Origin: Leptospira sp. 96542
Lineage (GTDB): Bacteria; Spirochaetota; Leptospiria; Leptospirales; Leptospiraceae
Direction: 5' to 3'
DNA: 55,602 bases
NCBI GenBank assembly: GCA_029310945.1
Contig: JARJFC010000027.1
Location: 1-55,602 of the forward strand
In this document: positions 16,008 through 24,609 of the stretch, piece after piece
How positions within the stretch are numbered: the stretch's first letter is position 1
Layout: each line of letters begins with the position of its first letter
The notes under the pieces: model-generated
The model's database searches: none
Seen by the model: the letters and a program-made list of their open reading frames with translations, nothing else
Told to the model about the DNA's origin: nothing
Translations under genes and position numbers: made by a program

Positions 16008-17705
16008 ATGCGTATCTTATCTCTTTTTTTATCACTTTTAATTTTTGAATCTGAAATTTTTTCGCAAGAAAACAACCTAACAACCGTTGAATCAAAACCT
16101 GAGATCAAAATCCCTCAACCTACTTGGATGGATGGTTTTAGTGCGGGAGCTATGTTGCGGATCCGACCTGAAATGAAATACAATTACGATTTTAATTCCA
16201 CCACAAATGATAATGTAGATTTTGTAGGACAAAAATTACAGTTTTGGATTCAAAAGGATTTCACGAAGGATGTAATCGCAAAAATTACATTCCAAGACTC
16301 GAGGTTGTGGGGCGGTGAAAAAGGATCTGTGACTGGTCTTTCCACAGCGAATGATGGAACAAAACAAAGTACAGACATACGAGAAGCCTATATTGAAATT
16401 AAAAATAATTTTAACCTGCCTTTCCACGTGCAAGCTGGGCGACAGATTTTGAAATATGGTGATGAACGTTTGGTTGGATCACTAGATTGGAGTAATGTTG
16501 GACGTAGTTTTGATGGAATACGATTCAAATGGGATAATAAATATATCTCTTCCCATATTTGGGTCACAAATTTAACAGAAAGGCATTCCGATATCGTAGG
16601 TAATTCCTCAGCATTTGGAGTTAAAAATAAATATGGAACTTACGTAGATTGCCCCCCAAACGGAAAAACTATATGTAATTTGAAAATTGATGCAGATAGA
16701 AACGAGTTAGGTGATTCGTATTTTACTGGTTTTTATAATACAATCAAACCTTCTGATTATTTTCACATCGATCTGTATTATATAGGAGTTCAAAAGGAAT
16801 ATCTAAAAGTTAATCAATCTTTAGTGCTCACAACAGGAGAAATTGGTAATCCGGAGAATAGGGAAGGACGAAAGGATATTTTGCACACCTATGGTGTTCG
16901 TTTTACTAACAAAACACAACCAAATAAAAAAGCATTACAACCGTTTGACTATTCTTTTGAATATGCTACGCAAACCGGTACGACTGGAAAGTCAATTACT
17001 CCAAAGTGGGATACCTTTGCAACACAAGTCGAACTAATCGATCCATTAACAAATAAAAATTACAAAAAGAATTTATATTCAGAAAAAGAAAAATACAAAA
17101 CATTCGCTTTTGGTGCCGATTTTGGTTATACAATAGATAAACTAAGATTAGGTGCTGGATATGACATTGGTAGTGGAGATCCGAATCGAACAGATGGATC
17201 CATCGCATCATTTCAAAATTTATTTCATACCAATCACGTATTTTATGGTATGGCAGACCAAGTCAGCTGGGTCAATATGAAATCTAAATCAGTAAATCTT
17301 ACATACACAACAGAAAAATATGGTTCTATTCGTGTTGATTATTTTGTTATTGAAAAACATAAATTGCAAGATAGTTGGTACGAAGTTTCTGGTATTTCAA
17401 AACCAGGAGCCAGCACCGAATCAATCTCAAACAACCAATACAATTACAGCCAAGTTCTAACAGAAAAAGGCGCGGGCAATGATCGGCCTGTTTCTTTGCT
17501 TGGTAAAAATTTATTTCGAGAGATTGATATTAAATACAATATTCCGTATCAATCCATTATTTTTGAAATGGGTTACAGTATCATAATTGCTGGCGATGCC
17601 ATAAAAAATAGAGTGAATGACACCACTGTCCAATCGAATGCATTTACCAACCAGTTTAACAAAGAGGCTCAATTTGCTTATTTAATGATGACTGCCAATT
17701 TTTGA
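16008..17705 (+). CDS. Outer-membrane porin, alginate-export (AlgE-like) family
   Basis: A 565-aa beta-barrel protein. Signal peptide M-R-I-L-S-L-F-L-S-L-L-I-F-E-S-E-I-F-S then Q-E-N-N. The mature part starts with typical barrel features (G-A-M-L-R-I-R-P-E-M-K) and contains the family-like block R-E-A-Y-I-E-I followed by Q-A-G-R-Q-I-L-K-Y-G-D-E-R-L-V-G. It ends in Phe, as barrel proteins often do. Alginate-export family members are 18-strand porins for anionic solutes; here the substrate is unknown. ATG 16008 is preceded in frame by a stop and has no close Shine-Dalgarno. It stands alone between two intergenic gaps of over 300 bases. Confidence 0.85.
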   Translation: MRILSLFLSLLIFESEIFSQENNLTTVESKPEIKIPQPTWMDGFSAGAMLRIRPEMKYNYDFNSTTNDNVDFVGQKLQFWIQKDFTKDVIAKITFQDSRLWGGEKGSVTGLSTANDGTKQSTDIREAYIEIKNNFNLPFHVQAGRQILKYGDERLVGSLDWSNVGRSFDGIRFKWDNKYISSHIWVTNLTERHSDIVGNSSAFGVKNKYGTYVDCPPNGKTICNLKIDADRNELGDSYFTGFYNTIKPSDYFHIDLYYIGVQKEYLKVNQSLVLTTGEIGNPENREGRKDILHTYGVRFTNKTQPNKKALQPFDYSFEYATQTGTTGKSITPKWDTFATQVELIDPLTNKNYKKNLYSEKEKYKTFAFGADFGYTIDKLRLGAGYDIGSGDPNRTDGSIASFQNLFHTNHVFYGMADQVSWVNMKSKSVNLTYTTEKYGSIRVDYFVIEKHKLQDSWYEVSGISKPGASTESISNNQYNYSQVLTEKGAGNDRPVSLLGKNLFREIDIKYNIPYQSIIFEMGYSIIIAGDAIKNRVNDTTVQSNAFTNQFNKEAQFAYLMMTANF

Positions 17706-18063
17706 AAGAATGAAACTATGATAGATGATTTTACGTATCGCTAAACACTCTGATCTATAAAAAAGGCATTCCAACTAGCTTGGTAAATACTCTATTTAGT
17801 GATATAAAATATTCAAATAACAAACGTTACAGATAAGTTGCACGCCAAAATCCTATGGTTTCAAATTTTCAAATAACCTATGTCGTAAAAAATTTCCTAG
17901 TTATGTCCCGTATTTAATCAAGAAATTTCTAGCTTAAAAATGAGGGTTAAATACAAATTCTACACAAATTATCTCTAAATTTTCGTTCTAATAAAAATAG
18001 TTCTTTGCATTGACAGAGATCTTTAGGAAACTTTTTTTTTCAAGAGAGAACCCCGAAAATATT
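17706..18063. other. Intergenic region without recognisable gene
   Basis: About 358 AT-rich bases between the porin and the MCP gene. I see no RNA gene or strong hairpin. A TTGACA at 18010-18015 might be a -35 box, but no -10 lies at the right distance. It must contain the MCP promoter. Confidence 0.4.
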
Positions 18064-19824
18064 ATGCCCAATCTTATACCACATAAACTAAAGTCTTTGA
18101 ATATCCGTATCCAACTTATGATTTTTATTTTCATTGTACTCAATTTGGTTCTCGCACCAATTTTTTATCTAGTCTATCAATCTGCCAAAACGCAAATTTT
18201 GAATATTGGAGAAGAGCTCTTTAAAAATTTAGCCACAGATTCCATTGCGGTCATCGATCTACTGAATGAACAAGTAAAAGCGGGAACTATCTCATTGCCA
18301 GAAGCACAAGAAAAGGCAAAAATTTATATTTTAGGTCCCAAAGGAGCTGATGGAGTTCGCGATTTAAGTAAAGGCAAAATGACAGCTAAACTTGATATGC
18401 GTGTTTGGGCATCACACCCTAACGGGTTGTTTACGATGAATCCGTTCAATATTGAAGGAGTTAACCTTTGGGATTACCAAGTGGATGGCAAGTACACAGT
18501 CAGAGACACTTGGTCAAACAAAGAAAAAACTGGTAAAATCGTACATGAGCTTTGGCAGGAAGGCGACCAACCAACACATTCTTGGGTTGCCTACCAAATT
18601 TATTATGAACCTTGGGATTGGATTGTAGGTTCTGGTGGCCGCGAATCAATTGTTTACGAAGAAAGATTACAATCGTTAGCTTACCTTTTTCTAATTGGTG
18701 CAAGTATCGCATCGATTATTTCGATTCTCTTATCTTATCTGTTTGCAGGCATTTTTTCGAAGAAAATTGAAAAAATAAAATTCTTAATAGAACATGCAAG
18801 GCAAGGTGATCTAACCATTAAAGCCGATAATGCTTATTTAGATGAAATAGGAATGTTACTCTCGGATTTCAATTCTATGAGTGGGAGTTTGCGAAATATG
18901 ATCAAAAAAGTATCACTTTCTTCTGAAGAAGTGATGAAATCGGCGAATAAACTAATGGAAAGTGCAGATGGATCATCTTCTGTTGCAACGTCAATTTCCG
19001 AATCCTTAACAACAATAAAAGATTATTCTAAAAACCAATTGGATGCATTTTCAGAAAATAAAATAGCTGTAGAGGAAAACACTCTCGCTATTTCAAAAAT
19101 CGCGGAAGCCACCTCTGTTGTGTCAGCACTTTCGAATAATGTTTTAGAAAAAGTTGAAGAAGGAAGAGATGTAGTAAAACAAACCATAAAACAAATGGAA
19201 ATTGTTAATTCATCAGTAAACGGAATATCATCAAGCATACATACATTGGGTAACAATTCTAAAGAAATTGGACAAATCGTAGATACCATCAATCAGATTG
19301 CAAGCCAAACCAATTTGTTAGCATTAAATGCTGCCATTGAAGCAGCAAGAGCAGGCGAAGAAGGAAAGGGTTTTGCCGTTGTTGCCGACGAAGTAAGGAA
19401 ATTAGCTGAAAGATCAGAACGAGCCACCAAACAAATCTCAGTTTTAATTGGAGAAATTCAAAAAAATACCTTAGGTTCCATTGAAATGATGGAGAAAGGC
19501 AATAAAGAAGTTGATGCGGGAGTTCAGATGGTAAATCAAGTTGGAGAAACTTTCCAACTCATTCTTTCATCCATTGAAAAAGTTACAGATGAAATTCAGA
19601 ATGTATCATCCACAACCGAACAAATATCGGCAAGCACAGAAGAACTAAATGCAGGAACAGAACAGTTGGTAAATCTAACAAACGTAATATACGAAAACAC
19701 CAAAGAAATGACAAATTCTTCGGAAACACAATTAAGTAGAGCAGATGAAGTTAAAAATGCCGCAAATAGACTCAATCAGTTAGCAAAAGAGTTGAATTTA
19801 GAAATAGGCAACTTTAAGATCTAA
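18064..19824 (+). CDS. Methyl-accepting chemotaxis protein with Cache domain
   Basis: An MCP of about 586 aa. Order: first membrane helix ([15 protein letters not shown]), a periplasmic single-Cache domain (with W-D-Y-Q-V-D-G and [12 protein letters not shown] at its end), second membrane helix, HAMP, then the MCP signalling hairpin centred on [21 protein letters not shown]. It binds a small ligand outside the inner membrane and signals to CheA/CheW. No C-terminal CheR-docking pentapeptide is visible. The start is uncertain: ATG 18064 gives a normal N-terminus, a TTG at 18010 is also in frame, and neither has a clear Shine-Dalgarno. Confidence 0.93.
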   Translation: MPNLIPHKLKSLNIRIQLMIFIFIVLNLVLAPIFYLVYQSAKTQILNIGEELFKNLATDSIAVIDLLNEQVKAGTISLPEAQEKAKIYILGPKGADGVRDLSKGKMTAKLDMRVWASHPNGLFTMNPFNIEGVNLWDYQVDGKYTVRDTWSNKEKTGKIVHELWQEGDQPTHSWVAYQIYYEPWDWIVGSGGRESIVYEERLQSLAYLFLIGASIASIISILLSYLFAGIFSKKIEKIKFLIEHARQGDLTIKADNAYLDEIGMLLSDFNSMSGSLRNMIKKVSLSSEEVMKSANKLMESADGSSSVATSISESLTTIKDYSKNQLDAFSENKIAVEENTLAISKIAEATSVVSALSNNVLEKVEEGRDVVKQTIKQMEIVNSSVNGISSSIHTLGNNSKEIGQIVDTINQIASQTNLLALNAAIEAARAGEEGKGFAVVADEVRKLAERSERATKQISVLIGEIQKNTLGSIEMMEKGNKEVDAGVQMVNQVGETFQLILSSIEKVTDEIQNVSSTTEQISASTEELNAGTEQLVNLTNVIYENTKEMTNSSETQLSRADEVKNAANRLNQLAKELNLEIGNFKI

Positions 19825-19842
19825 CCAGCGTTTAAAGAGGAT

Positions 19843-21030
19843 ATGGTGGATCATATGTTAGAAAATAAAAAACTCAATCCGAAATTTTGGACGAGAAGAA
19901 GTTTTTTAGCTACAATACCTCTTTTGTTCACAAACTGTTCCTCAACTTCAAACGCAAAAGAAAAAGCATCCTTTCAACATCCTGCCCATAATATCAAAAA
20001 GGAAACCATGCGTATTCGAGGCATCAATTACGACACGGGCACCGAATATGTTAAGGGAGATAACACACGTTTAATTTGGAATCAAACAGATATCAAACGT
20101 GACATGAAAGTGATTAAAAATGAATTATTCTGCAATTCAGTCAATCTGTACGGAAGTTCAATCGATAGATTAATAGAAACTGCAAACATTGCTCTTGGTG
20201 CAGGACTTTCAGTTTCCATTCAGGCTAGACTTATAGACGGAAACAAAAAACAAATGTTAGATTACTTAAAACTAACAGCAATTGAATCAGAAAAACTTAA
20301 ATCCAAAGGTGATGTTATACTCAATACAGGTTGTGAACTCACTCTTTTTACTTCTGGATTTTTACCTGGCAAAACTTTTTTAGACCGAATGCAAAATTTA
20401 ATTTGGAGTTGGCCTGCACTTGCAATATTCTATTCAAGTTGGATAGACCACCTAACAGAAATGTCTGATGTTTCGCGATCTTTTTTTTCAGGTCCTATCA
20501 CCTATAGTGCGGGAGTTTGGGAAGATGTTGATTGGAACAAATTCGATTATATCGGAGTTAATTTGTATCGAGATAGAGATAATGAATTTAGTTATGTATC
20601 CGACTTAAAAAATCTCCAATCCATTGGTAAACCAGTCATCATCACTGAGTTTGGGTGTTGTACATTCGAAGGTGCGGAAAGATTGGGTGGTGGCGGTTGG
20701 TTGGTTGTGGATCATTCTAAAATTCCTCCAGAAATCAAAGAAGGATATAAACGAAACGAAAAAGTACAAGCAGAACATTTAGCTGAACTTTTGGATTTAT
20801 ACTACAAAGAAAACATCCATGGTTGTTTTATATTTGATTTTTTAGAATCGGGGAATGTTTACAATCCAGAAAATCCAAAATTTGATCTGGATATGGCAAG
20901 TTATGGCATCGTCAAAGCACTACCCCCTAGCTCAAAAGATCGCTTACATTGGGAGAAAAAGCTTGCTTTCCAAACGGTAGCCGAACGATACCAAAGTTTT
21001 TCCTTAGGTTCTTTACATCCAAAGTCGTAG
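19843..21030 (+). CDS. Tat-exported lipoprotein with glycosidase-like TIM barrel
   Basis: A 395-aa protein. The N-terminus carries a twin-arginine motif, T-R-R-S-F-L-A, and a lipobox with Cys32 (L-L-F-T-N-C). The rest looks like a (beta/alpha)8 glycoside-hydrolase-type barrel: R-G-I-N-Y-D-T-G at the start, Glu165 in N-T-G-C-E-L-T-L-F as a candidate acid/base, and Glu269 in I-I-T-E-F-G as a candidate nucleophile. I recall similar actinobacterial proteins misnamed 'abortive infection protein'; no phage-defence evidence exists here. Substrate unknown. The Shine-Dalgarno AAGAGG is too close to ATG 19843 but 5 bases from GTG 19846; ATG 19855 is also possible. It follows the MCP gene by 18 bases, so co-transcription is likely. 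Confidence 0.7.
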   Translation: MVDHMLENKKLNPKFWTRRSFLATIPLLFTNCSSTSNAKEKASFQHPAHNIKKETMRIRGINYDTGTEYVKGDNTRLIWNQTDIKRDMKVIKNELFCNSVNLYGSSIDRLIETANIALGAGLSVSIQARLIDGNKKQMLDYLKLTAIESEKLKSKGDVILNTGCELTLFTSGFLPGKTFLDRMQNLIWSWPALAIFYSSWIDHLTEMSDVSRSFFSGPITYSAGVWEDVDWNKFDYIGVNLYRDRDNEFSYVSDLKNLQSIGKPVIITEFGCCTFEGAERLGGGGWLVVDHSKIPPEIKEGYKRNEKVQAEHLAELLDLYYKENIHGCFIFDFLESGNVYNPENPKFDLDMASYGIVKALPPSSKDRLHWEKKLAFQTVAERYQSFSLGSLHPKS

Positions 21031-21070
21031 AAAAAAAATTTAAAATTTAAAACTTCCAAATTTACGAAGC

Positions 21071-21101
21071 CACTCATAACTGTACATATAGATTATGAGT
21101 G
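21071..21101 (+). promoter_or_regulatory. 9-bp hairpin with the HAD gene start codon in its 3' arm
   Basis: CACTCATAA, a 13-base loop, then TTATGAGTG. The pairing is perfect and the ATG (21095-21097) lies inside the 3' arm. The gene has no Shine-Dalgarno. In mRNA this would hide the start codon. Confidence 0.55.
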
Positions 21102-21751
21102 TAAATCAAACCATTATTGCATATATTTTTGATATGGATGGTGTTGTTGTAAATAACCACAAATACCATTTTCAAGCCTGGATCGAATTTTCTAAAAAAT
21201 ATAAATTTGCATTGGATGAAACAATTTACAGAAACCAATTCAATGGCAAAACAAATGCAGATTTATTTCGAATGATCTTTGGATCGATAGCAAATGAAAA
21301 AATTCTGGAATATTCTTTAGAAAAAGAAAATACCTATCAAAGGTTATATGAATCTGAAATAAAACCTCACACAGGTTTAATCGACTTTCTATCTTTTCTA
21401 AAGAGCCAACAATTTAAAATTGCACTTGGTACTTCTGCTCCAACCACTAATGTAAACTTTACTTTAGATAAACTTGGCCTAAGGCAATACTTCGATGCAA
21501 TAGTAGACGGATCACAAGTTACTAAAGGCAAACCAGACCCAGAAGTCTATTCACTTTGTTGTCAAAAAATAGGAGTTTCACCAAATCAATGTTTGGTCTT
21601 TGAGGATTCTCTGGCAGGTTTGGAATCTGGCAAAAATGCAGGTTGTTCAGTTGTTGGTGTAGCGACATCCCATACTAAAGAAGAACTTTCAGGTCATGCC
21701 CATCAAATCATATACGATTTCACCGAAATCAGAGATCTTTTAAAAATTTAG
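21095..21751 (+). CDS. HAD-superfamily phosphatase / beta-phosphoglucomutase-like
   Basis: A 218-aa HAD hydrolase of subfamily I. Asp13 and Asp15 in F-D-M-D-G-V are the nucleophile and acid/base. T-S-A (about 115-117) is motif II, the Lys of T-K-G-K-P-D-P-E is motif III, and F-E-D-S-L-A-G motif IV. The cap domain is helical. Subfamily I with this cap includes beta-phosphoglucomutase and sugar-phosphate phosphatases; the substrate cannot be assigned. The start codon lies in a 9-bp hairpin and lacks a Shine-Dalgarno. The next gene starts 78 bases downstream, also with a start-codon hairpin. Confidence 0.85.
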   Translation: MSVNQTIIAYIFDMDGVVVNNHKYHFQAWIEFSKKYKFALDETIYRNQFNGKTNADLFRMIFGSIANEKILEYSLEKENTYQRLYESEIKPHTGLIDFLSFLKSQQFKIALGTSAPTTNVNFTLDKLGLRQYFDAIVDGSQVTKGKPDPEVYSLCCQKIGVSPNQCLVFEDSLAGLESGKNAGCSVVGVATSHTKEELSGHAHQIIYDFTEIRDLLKI

Positions 21752-21819
21752 TTTAAAAATAGCACTTTTTCAAAGTAAAACTTTCAATTCCATCTTGCTA
21801 TCAAGAGAAGAATCTGTAA

Positions 21820-21854
21820 AATATTGACAATGAGACCTTCCAATTGTCAATATT
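21820..21854 (+). promoter_or_regulatory. 12-bp perfect inverted repeat at the start of the zinc-ribbon gene
   Basis: AATATTGACAAT, an 11-base loop, then ATTGTCAATATT. All 12 pairs match. The ATG (21830-21832) sits at the inner end of the 5' arm, and the 3' arm lies inside the gene, encoding the first zinc-ligand Cys residues. There is no Shine-Dalgarno. It is the strongest inverted repeat I found in the window. Confidence 0.65.
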
Positions 21855-22720
21855 GTGGTTCAACAAAATTCTTTCAAGAGTCGGCCACCGTCTTCCGTTG
21901 TGAAGATTGTTTTGACCGAGTTACTTTGTCCCAACCAATCGATACTTTCGAAACTGTAAGTTCCAAACAAAAACTCCCTGTTTCATTACCGAACAAACAC
22001 CAATTACAAAAGATTTTCTGGATTTTTGTTTTCTTCAGTGTTTCATTTTCAAGTTTCTTTACAGTGATTGGAAATTTGACGAAAGATCAAGTATCAACGA
22101 CAATTGAAGAATTAGAACCCAATGCGCAAATGACTGAATTTGAACCTGCGATCGAAATTTTAAACTTTGGTTTTGTTCCAGATGTAATCGGAAATATTTA
22201 TTATATTGGAAAATTTAAAAATATAGACGAACGAGCTTTAGATTTCACAAAAATTGAAATTTCCCTCGTAGATAACGAACAAAACGTTATTGGATCTTAT
22301 TTTGGTTATGCGGAAAGTAACGCTATGTCCAGCGGCGATGTTTCTTATTTTAATGTATTGATGGAAAATCCTCCAAGTTATCATTCCTATACTGTCAAAT
22401 TTACTGCTATGGAAAGAACATATAGTATACCAGAAAGCAATTTTGTAATCACTGGGCTAAAACTCAAAAAATCTGATCACGGTTATTCACTTGTTGGAAA
22501 AATGATCAACGACAATGCAAAAATTATGAATTACACAAAGGTTGATTGTATTTTACTCAATAAAGCTGGTGAAATCATTGATATCAATTATTATTATTTG
22601 ACGGACGAAAATTTTGAGCCATTTTCCTCAAAAGATATACAAGTGGATTTTTCCGTTACAAAAGTAATTCCAAAATCATTTGAGTGTATTGGAAACGGAA
22701 CACCAAAAATAGACCAATAG
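21830..22720 (+). CDS. Zinc-ribbon membrane protein with FxLYD-like strands
   Basis: A protein of about 296 aa. The N-terminus is a zinc ribbon, C-Q-Y-C and, 15 residues on, C-E-D-C. One membrane helix follows (W-I-F-V-F-F-S-V-S-F-S-S-F-F-T-V-I) and then an outer domain of strands with two copies of a FxLYD-like pattern, such as I-G-N-I-Y-Y-I-G-K-F-K-N and L-V-G-K-M-I-N-D. The ribbon would be cytoplasmic and the strands periplasmic. Function unknown; FxLYD proteins are general extracellular binding modules. I take ATG 21830; a TTG at 21824 is also in frame. A 12-bp inverted repeat covers the start. Confidence 0.65.
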   Translation: MRPSNCQYCGSTKFFQESATVFRCEDCFDRVTLSQPIDTFETVSSKQKLPVSLPNKHQLQKIFWIFVFFSVSFSSFFTVIGNLTKDQVSTTIEELEPNAQMTEFEPAIEILNFGFVPDVIGNIYYIGKFKNIDERALDFTKIEISLVDNEQNVIGSYFGYAESNAMSSGDVSYFNVLMENPPSYHSYTVKFTAMERTYSIPESNFVITGLKLKKSDHGYSLVGKMINDNAKIMNYTKVDCILLNKAGEIIDINYYYLTDENFEPFSSKDIQVDFSVTKVIPKSFECIGNGTPKIDQ

Positions 22721-22796
22721 GTTCATATTATTATTTCATCTAACATAGATTCGGATTTTACTTGCTAGATTTAGCGAACATTCAGAATCTTTGGAT

Positions 22797-23549
22797 ATGG
22801 AAAAAAGTTTAGTCGGAAAGAACGCCATTGTAACTGGTGCTGCTCTTGGTATCGGTAAAGAAACATCGATCTTACTCGCAAAAAAAGGTTCTCACGTCAT
22901 AGTTTCCGACATCAATGTTGCGGAAGGTGAACGTGTGGTTTCGGAAATTAAGAATTTTGGCGGTTCTGCAGAGTTTATCAAATGTGACGTAAGTGTAGAA
23001 GAAGAGATCGTTACACTCACAAATGTTTTAAAATCATCTAATGCACGTTTGGATATTATGGTTAATAATGCTGGAATCGCAAATAAACCAACCTTTATGC
23101 ACAAAGCAAGCACAGAAACATGGAATCGTCTCATTCTAATGGATCTCACCAGCGTATTTTGGGGTCAAAAATATGCAACAAAACTTATGTTAGCAGACAG
23201 AAAGGGAGGATCTATCATTAACGTTGCATCCATTGCTGGTCTTGGCGCATCTCCATCCCTTGGGCCATACTGTGTCGCCAAAGCTGGAGTCATTGAACTT
23301 TCTACAACGGGGGCATTGGAAGTGGCTAGGTTTGGTGTCCGAATCAATGCGGTTTGTCCTGGTTGGACAGAAACTGCCATTTTGGATGTGGCAGGTGAAA
23401 AAGGAAAAGAGAATATGGAAAAAAATATTCCGATGGGAAGGCTCGGCAAACCAAGTGAAGTCGCTAATCTAATAGCATTCTTAGCTTCGGATGAATCTAG
23501 TTTTATCACAGGTTCCGTTTACCGAGTAGATGGTGGTACAAGGAGCTAG
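22797..23549 (+). CDS. Short-chain dehydrogenase/reductase (SDR)
   Basis: A 250-aa classical SDR. It has the cofactor motif T-G-A-A-L-G-I-G near residue 15, D at the end of the second strand (V-S-D-I-N, which favours NAD(H)), V-N-N-A-G, the catalytic Ser in N-V-A-S-I-A-G and Y-C-V-A-K with catalytic Tyr and Lys. It closes with F-I-T-G-S-V-Y-R-V-D-G-G. Such enzymes oxidise or reduce alcohols and ketones, including 3-oxoacyl substrates; the substrate is not readable. ATG 22797 is preferred over an in-frame TTG at 22791; the Shine-Dalgarno is weak. Single gene, convergent with the AraC-GyrI gene. Confidence 0.9.
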   Translation: MEKSLVGKNAIVTGAALGIGKETSILLAKKGSHVIVSDINVAEGERVVSEIKNFGGSAEFIKCDVSVEEEIVTLTNVLKSSNARLDIMVNNAGIANKPTFMHKASTETWNRLILMDLTSVFWGQKYATKLMLADRKGGSIINVASIAGLGASPSLGPYCVAKAGVIELSTTGALEVARFGVRINAVCPGWTETAILDVAGEKGKENMEKNIPMGRLGKPSEVANLIAFLASDESSFITGSVYRVDGGTRS

Positions 23550-23600
23550 AAAAATTTAATATTCGTTTGTAGAAATTAGCACCATATCTTACATCCCTAT

Positions 23601-23629
23601 TTTGACCAGCATTGAATTCTCTGGTCAAA
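23601..23629. repeat. Inverted repeat between convergent genes
   Basis: TTTGACCAG and CTGGTCAAA pair perfectly (9 bp, 11-base loop) between the SDR and the AraC-GyrI gene. No T-run follows on either strand, so it is not a classical terminator. Part of its right arm can instead pair with TTCGTTTG at 23562-23569 (with CAAACGAA at 23626-23633), giving two competing folds. Confidence 0.5.
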
Positions 23630-23675
23630 CGAACGTATTCTTCGCAATTACCTTGAATCGATACGAATAAAATAA

Positions 23676-24548
23676 CTAATGTATTGGTAAATAAATGTCA
23701 GTTGTACACAAATCTAAATTTTTTTCCAAAGGATTTAGATAACACTCCCAAGGTGGTACATTCCTTAATTTCAATTTGGTGGTAGGAAGGTAATCCTCCA
23801 AAAGAAAATTATAAATTTTAGGCAAATTTTTATAAGAACCTCGATACCTAATTTGTAAATGTCTTCCTCCTTCAATGGTTTGGATTCCTAATTGTGAAAA
23901 ATCCATAAAATCTGAACCCACAGTAAAACCCAAATCAAAACGAATGGTATTTGGTTTCGAAATTTTTGGGTCATCTTTACTCACACCAACCCATTTATGA
24001 TTTTCTGGAACCGAATTGATTTTTTGAATCACTGAAAGTAAGGTTTTTACTTCCTTAGAATTGGGGATTGGACCAGGCAATTTAGAATAAGCACCTATAT
24101 GTCGAATATAAACGATTTGAAATTTCTGAATGGTTTTGATTTGGAATTCAAATAATTTCAAACCATCAGGACATTCTAATTTTATAATATCTTTTTTTAC
24201 TTTAAAATGTTTTTGGAATTTTTTTCTAAATTGTGTGGGAGTAAGCCCCATTTGTTTTTTAAATGCCTTGGTAAAAGCTTCATTCGATTCATAACCTGCT
24301 TCCATCGCAATTTCTAATATTGGAAATTGGCTTATTTTCAACTCATACGCCGCTTTTTCGATTTTTAATCTTCGGATGTATGATTGTATGTTTTCACCCT
24401 GGCTCTTTTTAAAAAGCCGATGGAAATGCCAATTGCTATAATTAGAAAAAAATGCAATTTGATTGAGTCCCAAATCTTTTTCTAAATTTGATTCTACAAA
24501 TTGCCAAATAGGGTAGAGTTTTTGAGCGTTTCCATCCACTTGCCCCAT
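23676..24548 (-). CDS. AraC-family regulator with GyrI-like ligand domain
   Basis: A 290-aa regulator. The paired helix-turn-helix is at the N-terminus (about 10-110; W-H-F-H-R-L-F-K-K and I-A-M-E-A-G-Y-E-S-N-E-A-F-T-K-A-F-K). Residues about 125-290 form a GyrI-like effector domain, with V-Y-I-R-H-I-G-A-Y and, near the end, Y-L-P-I. These two domains together are typical of Rob/SoxS-like or BmrR-like multidrug sensors. It follows the VOC gene by 61 bases on the same strand, so the pair may form a small stress or drug-response unit. No Shine-Dalgarno is visible; a GC-rich hairpin (24540-24567) holds the ATG. Confidence 0.88.
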   Translation of the reverse strand: MGQVDGNAQKLYPIWQFVESNLEKDLGLNQIAFFSNYSNWHFHRLFKKSQGENIQSYIRRLKIEKAAYELKISQFPILEIAMEAGYESNEAFTKAFKKQMGLTPTQFRKKFQKHFKVKKDIIKLECPDGLKLFEFQIKTIQKFQIVYIRHIGAYSKLPGPIPNSKEVKTLLSVIQKINSVPENHKWVGVSKDDPKISKPNTIRFDLGFTVGSDFMDFSQLGIQTIEGGRHLQIRYRGSYKNLPKIYNFLLEDYLPTTKLKLRNVPPWECYLNPLEKNLDLCTTDIYLPIH

Positions 24549-24567
24549 TAGTTTATTTTTGGGGCAA
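24540..24567 (-). promoter_or_regulatory. 7-bp GC-rich hairpin at the AraC-GyrI start codon
   Basis: In the mRNA sense TTGCCCC, a 14-base AT-rich loop, then GGGGCAA. The G of the ATG is the first base of the 3' arm. The stem is unusually GC-rich for this DNA. The gene has no Shine-Dalgarno. Confidence 0.5.
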
Positions 24568-24609
24568 TGTTTCTACAAAATTTTTAACCTTCTACTATCG
24601 ATTTGAATT

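Noticed and set aside
15871..16095. 74-codon frame in the gap before the porin, minus strand
   Set aside because: It overlaps the porin signal peptide, lacks a ribosome site and shows no protein features.
18010..18015. TTGACA as a -35 promoter box before the MCP gene
   Set aside because: No -10-like hexamer lies 15-19 bases downstream; only a T-run is there.
19843..21030. Phage-defence (abortive infection) gene
   Set aside because: Only a remembered database name for similar proteins supports it. The sequence has a Tat signal, a lipobox and a glycosidase-like barrel, which point to an exported enzyme.
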